A DNA stretch of 24,431 nucleotides, from assembly GCA_051009015.1 (NCBI GenBank), contig JBPCWZ010000127.1, positions 1 through 24,431 on the forward strand. Reading direction: 5' to 3'. Both the position numbers and the translations under genes were made by a program. Positions 1 through 6,557 of this stretch are shown here, piece by piece. Origin of the DNA: JAHRAH01 sp051009015. GTDB lineage: Bacteria; Pseudomonadota; Gammaproteobacteria; Tethybacterales; Persebacteraceae. Below the pieces are notes generated by a model. That model did no database searches. It had not been told where the DNA came from and was given only the letters and a program-made list of their open reading frames with translations. The first letter of the stretch is position 1; each line of letters starts with the position of its first letter.

Positions 1-599
1 CCGCCGACAAGCGAATCGGTAGCATAAACGGCGAAAGCATTGTCTATTGCGGAAAACATTTGCATTTGCACTTTTTCATAGAAGGCGTTGAAGTTATCGC
101 CGAGCGCATCATTTCCACCGCCGCCATTGGCGATATCCACAACCGCGCCGCGCCAAATGTCGCCGTCTGCGCGAAGTTGTGTGTTTGTCCATGTGCGGAG
201 GTTTACGAGCGCGCTTTGCGCACTCAGGGGTTTGCCGAATGCGGCGGCAAAGCCGCCGTTTGCGCTATCGCGAAAATTGCCATTTGGCAAAGATGTGGAT
301 TCCCGCTTTCGCGGGAATGACGAGGAGGCGATATTATCGCGCCAGCGGTGATAGTCGGTAATGGTGAAAGATGTTGCCGAATGTCCGGCGGCGGCTTTTG
401 TTGTTTGCGCCGCTTCAACGGCGCGGGGCGCTATGTTGTCAGCGCCGCCTGCCGATAAGGCGACAAGCGCCAAAATGGCAACGCCCAAAAAGGAAGGTAA
501 TAGCCGTTTGCCCAAAGGTCTCAGCCGTGCGCCGTGCGCCGTGCGCCGTGCGCCGTGCGATGGTAAAACTCGGCTTGTTTGTTTGTGGTCCATATCCAT
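1..599 (-). CDS. Unrecognised exported or membrane-anchored protein, 5' part only (runs off left edge)
   Basis: The frame is open from ATG 599 to the window edge (199 codons seen, no stop). I do not recognise the family. Residues 1-32 are basic and polar and include a repeat-encoded stretch (residues 14-25). Residues 33-50 are hydrophobic (LLPSFLGVAILALVALSA), like a signal peptide or membrane anchor, followed by AGGADN, a plausible cleavage area. After that come an Ala/Thr-rich stretch and a region with TWTNTQLRADGDIW and a Gly/Asn-rich patch. Residues 94-101 (SFPRKRES) are encoded by a palindromic repeat. The start has a weak ribosome site; ATG 593 is an in-frame alternative. A near-consensus promoter lies just upstream. 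The gene follows lpxC on the same strand but is probably transcribed separately. A surface or secreted role is inference from the hydrophobic segment. Confidence is good that it is coding, low on function. Confidence 0.72.
   Translation of the reverse strand, partial: MDMDHKQTSRVLPSHGARRTAHGARLRPLGKRLLPSFLGVAILALVALSAGGADNIAPRAVEAAQTTKAAAGHSATSFTITDYHRWRDNIASSSFPRKRESTSLPNGNFRDSANGGFAAAFGKPLSAQSALVNLRTWTNTQLRADGDIWRGAVVDIANGGGGNDALGDNFNAFYEKVQMQMFSAIDNAFAVYATDSLVG
295..321. repeat. Short palindromic repeat (REP/dRS3-like) inside a reading frame
   Basis: ATTCCCGC (299-306), loop TTTC, GCGGGAAT (311-318) form a perfect 8-bp stem with flanks GG and GAC. This is the widespread 'ATTCCCGC...GCGGGAAT' type of dispersed palindrome known from many proteobacteria, including the dRS3 repeats of Neisseria. 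It lies within the partial gene at 599-1 without breaking its frame. A second, longer relative is at 716-751. Confidence 0.8.
524..558. repeat. Heptanucleotide tandem repeat, five perfect copies of GCCGTGC
   Basis: Five uninterrupted copies of a 7-bp unit (plus-strand GCCGTGC) span 35 bp. On the coding (minus) strand they encode residues 14-25 of the partial gene at 599-1, between the start codon and the hydrophobic export segment. Seven is not a multiple of three, so gain or loss of one unit shifts the frame. Reading the sequence after the tract, one shifted frame meets TGA directly after the repeat and the other meets TGA about 30 codons later. This is the layout of a phase-variable contingency locus. 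Confidence 0.9.
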
Positions 600-632
600 C
601 TTTGTCATTGCCAAAACTCTTTGACTTGCGAC

Positions 633-660
633 ATTATACACAAAAAATTACCCGTGTCAA
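633..660 (-). promoter_or_regulatory. Sigma-70 promoter of the gene at 599-1
   Basis: On the minus strand, TTGACA (660-655) and TATAAT (638-633) are both perfect consensus hexamers, 16 bp apart, with TG just before the -10 box. Transcription would start near 626, giving a leader of about 27 nt to ATG 599. An A-rich stretch upstream (about 663-686) could act as an UP element. The spacer holds a T6 run. Confidence 0.8.
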
Positions 661-688
661 GGGTTTTTGCACTTTTTTTTCATTTTTG

Positions 689-700
689 TGACAATTGTCA
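689..700. promoter_or_regulatory. 12-bp perfect palindrome TGACAATTGTCA, possible operator
   Basis: TGACAATTGTCA is its own reverse complement. It lies about 28 bp upstream of the -35 box of the promoter at 633-660, which puts its centre near -68, a usual place for an activator or regulator site. No known regulator's consensus was matched with confidence. Confidence 0.35.
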
Positions 701-715
701 GTTTCCGCCCTTTCC

Positions 716-751
716 CCCCCGCCATTCCCGCTTTTGCGGGAATGGCGGGGG
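716..751. repeat. Long perfect hairpin (16-bp stem) directly after the lpxC stop codon
   Basis: Arms 716-731 and 736-751 are perfect reverse complements with a TTTT loop (plus strand). The core is the same ATTCCCGC...GCGGGAAT unit as at 295-321, here extended by GCC/GGC and C/G runs. The stem touches the lpxC stop codon (752-754). On the transcribed strand no U-run follows (GGGAAAGGG), so it is not a classic intrinsic terminator. It could protect or trim the 3' end of the dcw transcript, as REP elements do. Confidence 0.75.
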
Positions 752-1609
752 TTAATTACTCCATTCCCATGCTTCTTTGTCTGCAAGAAGGGTGCGGATT
801 AGTTTGTTGTTTATGCCGTGGCCCGGGCGGCGGGCGCGGTAGTCGGCCAGTATCAAGCCCGAATGGATATAACAATCGCCGATGGCGTCCAGCATCTTAT
901 GACGGACAAACTCATCGGCATAGCGCAAGCCGCCTTCGTTCAATACGCCCCTGTCGTCATATACCACTGCGTTGTCAAGCGAGCCGCCCAGCGCTTTTTT
1001 GTTGCGGCGCATTAACTCAACATCGCGCACATAACAAAAAGTCCGCGCCCTGCCTATCTCGCGCTCGTAATCCTCGGCGCGTAATACATAATGCAAACTG
1101 CCGCCGCTGCGGCGCACTACCGGATGGGCGAAATCTATGCTGATGTCATAACGCGCCTTGCCGTCATTTGGCGAAAATGATGCTTCCGATTCGCCTTCGC
1201 GCGCTATCACCGGCTTTTTGACGCGCAAATGCCGCCGCGCCCTGCCCTGCCGCCGTATGCCGCAGGATGACAATAATAATAACCACGGCTCGGCACTGCC
1301 GTCCAAAACCGGCAACTCGGGACCGTCCGCTTCCACCAGCAGGTTATCCACGCCAAGCGCCGCAAGCGCCGATAACAAATGTTCCACCATTGCCATCTCC
1401 GCTTTGCCGTTTTGTAATGTCGTCGCTAATCTTGTATCGGCGACATTTTCGGCGCGCGCCGCAACTTCGGCGCCGCCCAAATCCGCGCGCCGGAAAACAA
1501 TGCCGCCGTCTTCGTCAAACGGCGATAACTTCACCCGCACCCTGCCGCCGCTGTGCAAGGCGACCCCGGCAAAAGCCGCGCCGCCCGCTATTGTCTGCTG
1601 CATAACCAT
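752..1609 (-). CDS. lpxC: UDP-3-O-acyl-N-acetylglucosamine deacetylase
   Basis: LpxC is the zinc enzyme that carries out the committed step of lipid A synthesis in the cytoplasm. The zinc ligands are visible: H77 in VEHLLSALA, H237 and D241 in RHKMLDAIGD. The catalytic H264 is in PGHGINNKL. Other family motifs are PELPVLDGSAEPW, ISRARTF-like IGRARTFCYV and DEFVRHKMLDAIGD. The protein has 285 residues and ends soon after EAWEW, about 20 residues shorter than E. coli LpxC, which lacks nothing catalytic. ATG 1609 is chosen because GGAGGG (1622-1617) lies 7 nt before it; ATG 1603 would be 13 nt away. It is the last gene of the dcw cluster, 58 nt after ftsZ, as in gammaproteobacteria. Its presence implies a lipid A-containing outer membrane. 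Confidence 0.97.
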   Translation of the reverse strand: MVMQQTIAGGAAFAGVALHSGGRVRVKLSPFDEDGGIVFRRADLGGAEVAARAENVADTRLATTLQNGKAEMAMVEHLLSALAALGVDNLLVEADGPELPVLDGSAEPWLLLLSSCGIRRQGRARRHLRVKKPVIAREGESEASFSPNDGKARYDISIDFAHPVVRRSGGSLHYVLRAEDYEREIGRARTFCYVRDVELMRRNKKALGGSLDNAVVYDDRGVLNEGGLRYADEFVRHKMLDAIGDCYIHSGLILADYRARRPGHGINNKLIRTLLADKEAWEWSN

Positions 1610-1667
1610 AATGCCGCCCTCCGGCGCGGTGTATTATACAACCGGCAACCGGCTTGACCTGCGTTTG
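1610..1667 (-). promoter_or_regulatory. ftsZ-lpxC gap with a possible lpxC promoter
   Basis: This 58-nt gap has a TATAAT hexamer on the minus strand (1638-1633), about 24 nt before ATG 1609. No convincing -35 box is found at 16-18 bp (the area reads CAGGTCAAG). The repeated CCGG-containing stretch at about 1641-1653 could form a small hairpin. A separate lpxC promoter is possible, as in E. coli, but weakly supported. Confidence 0.3.
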
Positions 1668-2774
1668 CTAACTGACTTGCTTGCGCAGTATTGCCGGGAC
1701 TTTGGTTTCGTCGTCGCCAAACTTTTGCAATGCCGCGTTTTTTTGATGCCGCTGGCGGCCGGAAGTAAAAGCGCCGTCGGTCACGCCGTCTTGTATCACT
1801 TCCAGCGAGGGCTCGCCCTTGGCATTAATGCCGGTGACGACGATGGTAACCCGCAAATCATCGCCTATCTCCTCGTCATAAAACACGCCGAAGAACTGCG
1901 AATCGTCGTCGCCGGGAATGCTTTCGGTAATCACCTCCTGCATCTTGTTTATCTCGGCGAGTTTCATCTGCTTGCGCGAGCCGGCTATGCTCGTCAAAAC
2001 CCCGCGCGCCCGCGACAAATCCACATCTTCCATCAGCGGGCAGCGCAATGCTTCTTCGGTCGCCTTGATGGCGCGGTCTTTTCCGCCGGCTCTTGCCGAG
2101 CCGATGACCGCATTGCCTTTTTTGGACATTACCGAACGGACATCATTAAAATCCAAATTCATCTCGCCGCGCTGGGTGATGACTCCGGAAATGCCGCTTA
2201 CCGCATTGTATAAAACATCATTCGCCGCCGTCAATGCTTCGTCTACCGTCGCTTCGTCGCCCAGCACCATGTGCAGTTTGCTGTTGGGGACGATGATGAG
2301 AGAATCCACATACTCCTCCAATGCGATAATGCCGTCTTGCGCCTTGGTCTTGCTGCGCTCGTGGTCAAAAGGACGGGTGACCACCGCAACCGTCAAAGCG
2401 CCCGCTTCGCGGCAGATCTTTGCCACAATCGGCGATGCGCCCGTGCCTGTGCCTTTGCCCATTCCGGCGGTGATGAATACCATGTCGCATCCTTGCACAA
2501 TCGTGCGCAAACGCTCGGTGTCGGTCTCCGCCGCCTGCCGGGCTATGTCCGGATTTGCACCCGCGCCGAGCCCCGCCGTCAAATCGCGCCCGATATGCAC
2601 GCATTCCACGCCTTCGCTGATGCCGCCGAGTGCCTGCGCATCCGTATTCACGGCGGCATAACTCACGCCGGCAAGCCGCCGCTCCTGCAGATAATGCACG
2701 ACATTGCCGCCGCAGCCGCCGACGCCGATAACCTTGATGACCGCCTGTTCGCGCTCGCTGTCCATAAAATGCAT
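1668..2774 (-). CDS. ftsZ: Cell division GTPase FtsZ
   Basis: FtsZ is the tubulin homologue that forms the cytokinetic ring. Visible parts in order: GVGGCGGN (17-24, usually GVGGGGGN), the tubulin signature AGMGKGTGTGASP (103-115, usually GMGGGTGTG), the synergy loop NLDFND (206-211) with both acidic residues, and RGVLTSIAGS. The C-terminal peptide KVPAILRKQ, which binds FtsA and ZipA, is nearly identical in kind to E. coli's IPAFLRKQ. The linker before it is short (about 20-25 residues). The length of 368 is close to the usual 380. ATG 2774 has AAGGAG (2788-2783) 8 nt upstream, the strongest ribosome site in the cluster, and a 12-nt gap after ftsA. FtsZ is thus the first gene from mraZ onward that is not overlapped, which fits its need for high expression. 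The Lys and Cys changes are treated as a finding. Confidence 0.97.
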   Translation of the reverse strand: MHFMDSEREQAVIKVIGVGGCGGNVVHYLQERRLAGVSYAAVNTDAQALGGISEGVECVHIGRDLTAGLGAGANPDIARQAAETDTERLRTIVQGCDMVFITAGMGKGTGTGASPIVAKICREAGALTVAVVTRPFDHERSKTKAQDGIIALEEYVDSLIIVPNSKLHMVLGDEATVDEALTAANDVLYNAVSGISGVITQRGEMNLDFNDVRSVMSKKGNAVIGSARAGGKDRAIKATEEALRCPLMEDVDLSRARGVLTSIAGSRKQMKLAEINKMQEVITESIPGDDDSQFFGVFYDEEIGDDLRVTIVVTGINAKGEPSLEVIQDGVTDGAFTSGRQRHQKNAALQKFGDDETKVPAILRKQVS

Positions 2775-2786
2775 TGTTTTTTCTCC

Positions 2787-4034
2787 TTATGTGTTTTTGT
2801 TTTGGTCTTCGCCGTCGCCTTCCGACAACTTGCGCCACAACTCCTTCGCCCAATCGCGGATGGTCATTCCCGCTCTGGTGTCAATCCGCTCTCTTCGCGC
2901 CGCCGCCGATATGTGCAGCAATCCCATCGCCACGGCAAAACGCGGGCGGGCGACCAACTCATGCCGCTCGCCGCGATATCTCGGCAAACCAACCCGCACC
3001 GGCAAAGACAACTGCCGCGCCGCCGCATCGGCAAAACCGGGCATCAAAGCAGTGTCGCCGACAAGCACAACGCCCGCCGACAACTGCCGCCCGTGACGCC
3101 CGATGGCATCGGCTATCTTGCCGACAATCTCCTCGGCGCGGCAGCCGATGGTATCGCGCACGACCGCCCGCCCGACTTTGTTGTCGCCGCTGCCGCTGGC
3201 ATCGCACAAAACGACAAACTCGCCGCCATCCTGCTCCGCTACGCCAATGCCGCATTTTGCCGCTTCGGCGGATTCTGTTGATGCATGATGCATGTGCGCT
3301 ATGTCGCTTCTGATGTCGTTGCCCGCTATGCCAAAAGCCGCCGTGTGCCATACCACGCCGTCCGAAAAAACGGCGATGTCGGTTGTGCCCGCGCCGATGT
3401 CGGCTATGCAAACGCCGAGTTGTTTTTCATCTTCGCTCAACACCGCTTCGGCGGCGGCAAGCGGCGAGAAAACAAAATCGCCATCCGTCCTGCCGCCCGC
3501 TTGCAACACGCATTTTTCCATATTCGCCAGCGCATTGCCGGATGCGGTTATCAAATGCATCTTGCCCGAAAGTTTGCGCCCGGTCATCCCCAGCGGCTGA
3601 TGCAAACCGCCGTGCCCGTCAATCTCATAATGCCGCTCCAGCATCGTCAGCACTTTGGCATTCGGGTCGGGCTGGTCTGCTCCGGCGAGTTTTCGCACAT
3701 GGCTTATTTCCGTTGGCGTTACCACGCCGTCGTTGATGACCGTCTCGCCGCCGACTTCGCGCCCGCGGATGTGCTCGCCGCTCATGGACACGGCAAGGGA
3801 ATGGACGCGGCATTCGGACATAATCTCCGCTTCTTTCAGCGCCATTTCCAGCGCCCGCGCCGATTTGTCAATGTCGGTTATCTTGCCTTCCTGCACGCCG
3901 GACGATTCCGCCTCGCCGACACCGCGCAACGCCAATGTTTTGTCGGGCAGCATCTCGGCGACCAGCACCTTCATCCGCCCGCTGCCGATATCCGCCGCCG
4001 CCAACAGCGCGCCGTTTTTCTTTGCCGCATTCAT
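2787..4034 (-). CDS. ftsA: Cell division protein FtsA
   Basis: FtsA is the actin-like ATPase that tethers FtsZ to the inner membrane. Residues 15-22 (DIGSGRMK) are the phosphate-1 loop, DIGAGTTDIAVF is phosphate-2, and AFGIAGNDIRSDIA follows as in E. coli (AGN..TSDIA). The SHS2/1C domain follows the first motif (VHSLAVSMSGEHIRG). The C-terminal helix (DWAKELWRKLSEGD) is amphipathic, as required for membrane binding. Length 415, usual for the family. The adenosine loop, normally TGGG/A, reads LVGDTALMPG (D327), an unusual replacement. ATG 4034 overlaps the ftsQ stop as ATGA. The gene precedes ftsZ with a 12-nt gap. Confidence 0.95.
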   Translation of the reverse strand: MNAAKKNGALLAAADIGSGRMKVLVAEMLPDKTLALRGVGEAESSGVQEGKITDIDKSARALEMALKEAEIMSECRVHSLAVSMSGEHIRGREVGGETVINDGVVTPTEISHVRKLAGADQPDPNAKVLTMLERHYEIDGHGGLHQPLGMTGRKLSGKMHLITASGNALANMEKCVLQAGGRTDGDFVFSPLAAAEAVLSEDEKQLGVCIADIGAGTTDIAVFSDGVVWHTAAFGIAGNDIRSDIAHMHHASTESAEAAKCGIGVAEQDGGEFVVLCDASGSGDNKVGRAVVRDTIGCRAEEIVGKIADAIGRHGRQLSAGVVLVGDTALMPGFADAAARQLSLPVRVGLPRYRGERHELVARPRFAVAMGLLHISAAARRERIDTRAGMTIRDWAKELWRKLSEGDGEDQNKNT

Positions 4035-4735
4035 GCTTCGTTCTCCTTGTCAACCGCAACGGCAAAACCGCGCCCGTAGCGCAAATCCACGGCGCGCACT
4101 TTGCCAAACTCTTTTGCAATGTCCGCGCGGTAGCGGGCGTATATTCCCAGCCGCTTGCGCGGGGCTTCGCCGCCCAGATACAATATCGCCCCGTCGCGCA
4201 AAAACACTTTCCATTCGCCGTTGTTTTCCAACTGCACCTGCCCGATATCATTCGGCGGCAGCAAAGATACGGCAAAGCCGTAAAACTCGGCAATGCGCGC
4301 CGCATCGCCGGGCGCGCCGGAAAACACCGGCAGCCAGTTGTCCGATGCGCCCTGATAACGATGACCGGCGACATCCACCAAACCGCCGCCCGCCCATCGC
4401 GCCAGCGGACGGCGCAAAACCAGCACCGCATGCAAAGAATGCGGCAAACGCCGCCGCAAACGGGCATCGGCAACGCCCGGAATGGACACAAGCCGCAAGC
4501 GCAACTTTGCCAAATCCACCGCCGGCAAACTTTCGCCCAAAGGCGTGTTAACAACATTGACCGCCCGGGCATAAGCCGCCGCATCGGTGCATTGACCGGG
4601 CGAAAGCACATCGCCCGACCATTGCGCGCACGATACTGATGCCGATTTCAATACCAGCCATTCGCGCCCCGCCGTCGCCGCCGCCGCATAAACAAGGGCA
4701 AGGGCAAAAATCAACATCGCTGCCGCTTTCTTCAT
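4031..4735 (-). CDS. ftsQ: Cell division protein FtsQ
   Basis: FtsQ is the bitopic inner-membrane protein that links early and late divisome parts through FtsB/FtsL. The protein has a short cytoplasmic start (MKK), one hydrophobic segment (about 5-22), and a periplasmic part. The latter shows the POTRA-to-beta transition SIPGVADARLRRRLPHSL, which matches the usual 'P.V..A.V.R..P..L.V.V' pattern, then RPLARW and LVDVAGHRY. At 234 residues it is shorter than E. coli FtsQ (276) and its very short N-terminal tail lacks most of the usual cytoplasmic part. Identification rests on these motifs and on position between ddl and ftsA. ATGA overlaps with both neighbours. Confidence 0.88.
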   Translation of the reverse strand: MKKAAAMLIFALALVYAAAATAGREWLVLKSASVSCAQWSGDVLSPGQCTDAAAYARAVNVVNTPLGESLPAVDLAKLRLRLVSIPGVADARLRRRLPHSLHAVLVLRRPLARWAGGGLVDVAGHRYQGASDNWLPVFSGAPGDAARIAEFYGFAVSLLPPNDIGQVQLENNGEWKVFLRDGAILYLGGEAPRKRLGIYARYRADIAKEFGKVRAVDLRYGRGFAVAVDKENEA

Positions 4736-5622
4736 TGTGCTTCCTCCAAAATGCGCCCGACCAATTCGTCAAAGCCAATCCCCGCCGCCTTTGCCGCTGT
4801 CGGCACCAAACTATGCGAAGTCATCCCCGGTATTGTGTTAACTTCCAAAACCACCGGCACGCCGCCGGACATAATAAAATCCACCCGCCCCCAACTTGCA
4901 CAGCCCAATGCCCGAAAGCAGCGCATTGCAATTTCCGCACACTCCTGTTCCGCCGCCGCCGTCAAATCGCACGGGCAGTCAAAACGCGTATCTTCGGCGA
5001 CATATTTGGCATGGTAATCATACAAGCCGCCGGACGGCGTTATTTTTATCAGCGGCAAAACCCGCCCGCCGAGTATCGCCGCCGTGTATTCCTCCCCCCG
5101 TATCCATTCTTCCACCAACGCCGCGCCGCCTTCGCTTGCCGCATCGGCTATCGCCGCCGCAAGTTCATCCGCTTTTGATACTTTCGCGCAGTGTGTTGTT
5201 GACCCGCCGCAAACGGGTTTGACAAAAAGCGGCAAGCCGAGTTTTTGCAATGCCTTGTCGCCATCCGCTTCGCTTGTCGCCACAAGCCATTTTGGCGTGT
5301 TGATGCCGCTTGCCCGAAAGATAATCTTGGCGCGGTGCTTGTCCATCGCCAAAGCGGATGCCAAAACACCGCTGCCGGTTGTGCGGATTTTCATCGCTCT
5401 TAAGGCACCTTGCACTTCGCCGTTTTCGCCGCCGCCGCCGTGCAGGATATTAAAAACCCTGCCGACATTCATCCGCGCAAGTTCAACAAGCGGAGCCTGC
5501 GCCGGGTCAAAGCGGACAAACGGCACATCCAAACGCCGCAACGCCGCGCCGACTTCCGCGCCGCTCATCAAAGACACTTCGCGCTCCGGCGATTCGCCGC
5601 CCATTAAGAGTGCGGTTTTCAT
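4732..5622 (-). CDS. ddl: D-alanine--D-alanine ligase
   Basis: Ddl is the ATP-grasp enzyme that makes the D-Ala-D-Ala dipeptide added by MurF. Visible: LMGGESPEREVSL (the Glu equivalent to E15 of DdlB is present), HGGGGENGEVQG, YDYHAKYVAEDT (the tyrosine of the active-site triad is present) and EVNTIPGMTSHSLVP at the Mg/ATP end. These point to D-Ala-D-Ala rather than D-Ala-D-Lac activity. The loop usually reading GSSVG(M/V)SKV is GSTTHCAKV here (S141-V149), keeping the catalytic serine but not the next four residues. Length 296, near the usual 306. ATG 5622 overlaps the murB stop as ATGA, with GGAG one base upstream. Both flanking junctions are ATGA. Confidence 0.95.
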   Translation of the reverse strand: MKTALLMGGESPEREVSLMSGAEVGAALRRLDVPFVRFDPAQAPLVELARMNVGRVFNILHGGGGENGEVQGALRAMKIRTTGSGVLASALAMDKHRAKIIFRASGINTPKWLVATSEADGDKALQKLGLPLFVKPVCGGSTTHCAKVSKADELAAAIADAASEGGAALVEEWIRGEEYTAAILGGRVLPLIKITPSGGLYDYHAKYVAEDTRFDCPCDLTAAAEQECAEIAMRCFRALGCASWGRVDFIMSGGVPVVLEVNTIPGMTSHSLVPTAAKAAGIGFDELVGRILEEAQ

Positions 5623-6557
5623 ACTCCTTCACCCCCGCTTAGGCGGCTGCCGACAATGCGCACTTCCGGCTGCAATTCCACGCCGGTTTTCGCCCGCACT
5701 TCCTCGCGCACTTTGCATATCAACTCCTCTATGTCGGCTGCGCTCGCATCGCCGCGGTTGATAATAAAGTTGCAATGTTTGTCCGATACCTGCGCGCCGC
5801 CGATATGCATTTTTGCCAAGCCGCATTCGGCGATTAACTTGCCCGCATACCCGCCGGGCGGATTGCGAAAAACCGACCCGGCACTCGCCGCACCAAGCGG
5901 CTGCGATGCCGCGCGCTTTTGCAACATTTCTTTCATTGTCGCCGGAGCGCGCCCTTCCTTGTCTTCGGCAAACTTAAACCACGCGCCGATGAAAGTAATG
6001 CCGCTTTGCCCCCGGGCATAACTGCAACTGCGATAACCAATGTCAAATGCTTCGCGCGGCAGTTCCACAAAACCGCCGCCGTCTTCGCCGTCATTGATTA
6101 ACGCCCGCACTTTTGACACGGCATCCCATGTTTCATAACCATAACAACCGGCATTCATCGCCAAAGCCCCGCCGATGGTCCCCGGCACGCCGACAAAAAA
6201 CTCCGCGCCGGTCAGATGCGCACGGGCGCAAAAGCGGGCAAACTTCGGGCAGGCAACGCCCGCTTCGGCATATACTTCGCCGCCGCCGACATCATTCATT
6301 TGCGAAAGCCCCGGCGCGGTGCGCACGACAACGCCGTCAATGCCGCCGTCCCGCACCAGCAAATTACTGCCATGCCCGACAAACAAAACCTCCCCCCTTT
6401 TTTTGCCGCTCATAAAAGCCAGCAAGCCATCGGCATCCGCCGGAGAGAAAAGCAACTTCGCCGCGCCGCCAACCCCCCAGGTGCTAATGCGCGCCATGGG
6501 GAAGTTTTTGCGCTCCAGCCCTTGCAGCCCTTGCGCTTTTTCCGCCGCCGGTGTCAT
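5619..6557 (-). CDS. murB: UDP-N-acetylenolpyruvoylglucosamine reductase
   Basis: MurB reduces UDP-GlcNAc-enolpyruvate to UDP-MurNAc with FAD and NADPH. Visible: HGSNLLVRDGG (FAD binding), GVPGTIGGALAMNAGCYG, DIGYRSCSYARG, and GSVFRNPPGGYAGKLIAECG with the catalytic serine. Near the C-terminus are GGAQVSDKHCNFIIN and EVRIVG. The length (312) and layout resemble the shorter type II MurB (as in Bacillus) rather than the 342-residue type I of E. coli. The ATG at 6557 is chosen because it overlaps the murC stop as ATGA and lies 10 nt after GGAG; the upstream GTG 6566 sits almost on the ribosome site. Confidence 0.96.
   Translation of the reverse strand: MTPAAEKAQGLQGLERKNFPMARISTWGVGGAAKLLFSPADADGLLAFMSGKKRGEVLFVGHGSNLLVRDGGIDGVVVRTAPGLSQMNDVGGGEVYAEAGVACPKFARFCARAHLTGAEFFVGVPGTIGGALAMNAGCYGYETWDAVSKVRALINDGEDGGGFVELPREAFDIGYRSCSYARGQSGITFIGAWFKFAEDKEGRAPATMKEMLQKRAASQPLGAASAGSVFRNPPGGYAGKLIAECGLAKMHIGGAQVSDKHCNFIINRGDASAADIEELICKVREEVRAKTGVELQPEVRIVGSRLSGGEGV

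Noticed and set aside
716..751. Intrinsic terminator of the dcw transcript
   Set aside because: The stem is strong but the bases that follow on the minus strand are GGGAAAGGG, with no U-run. It is listed as a repeat.
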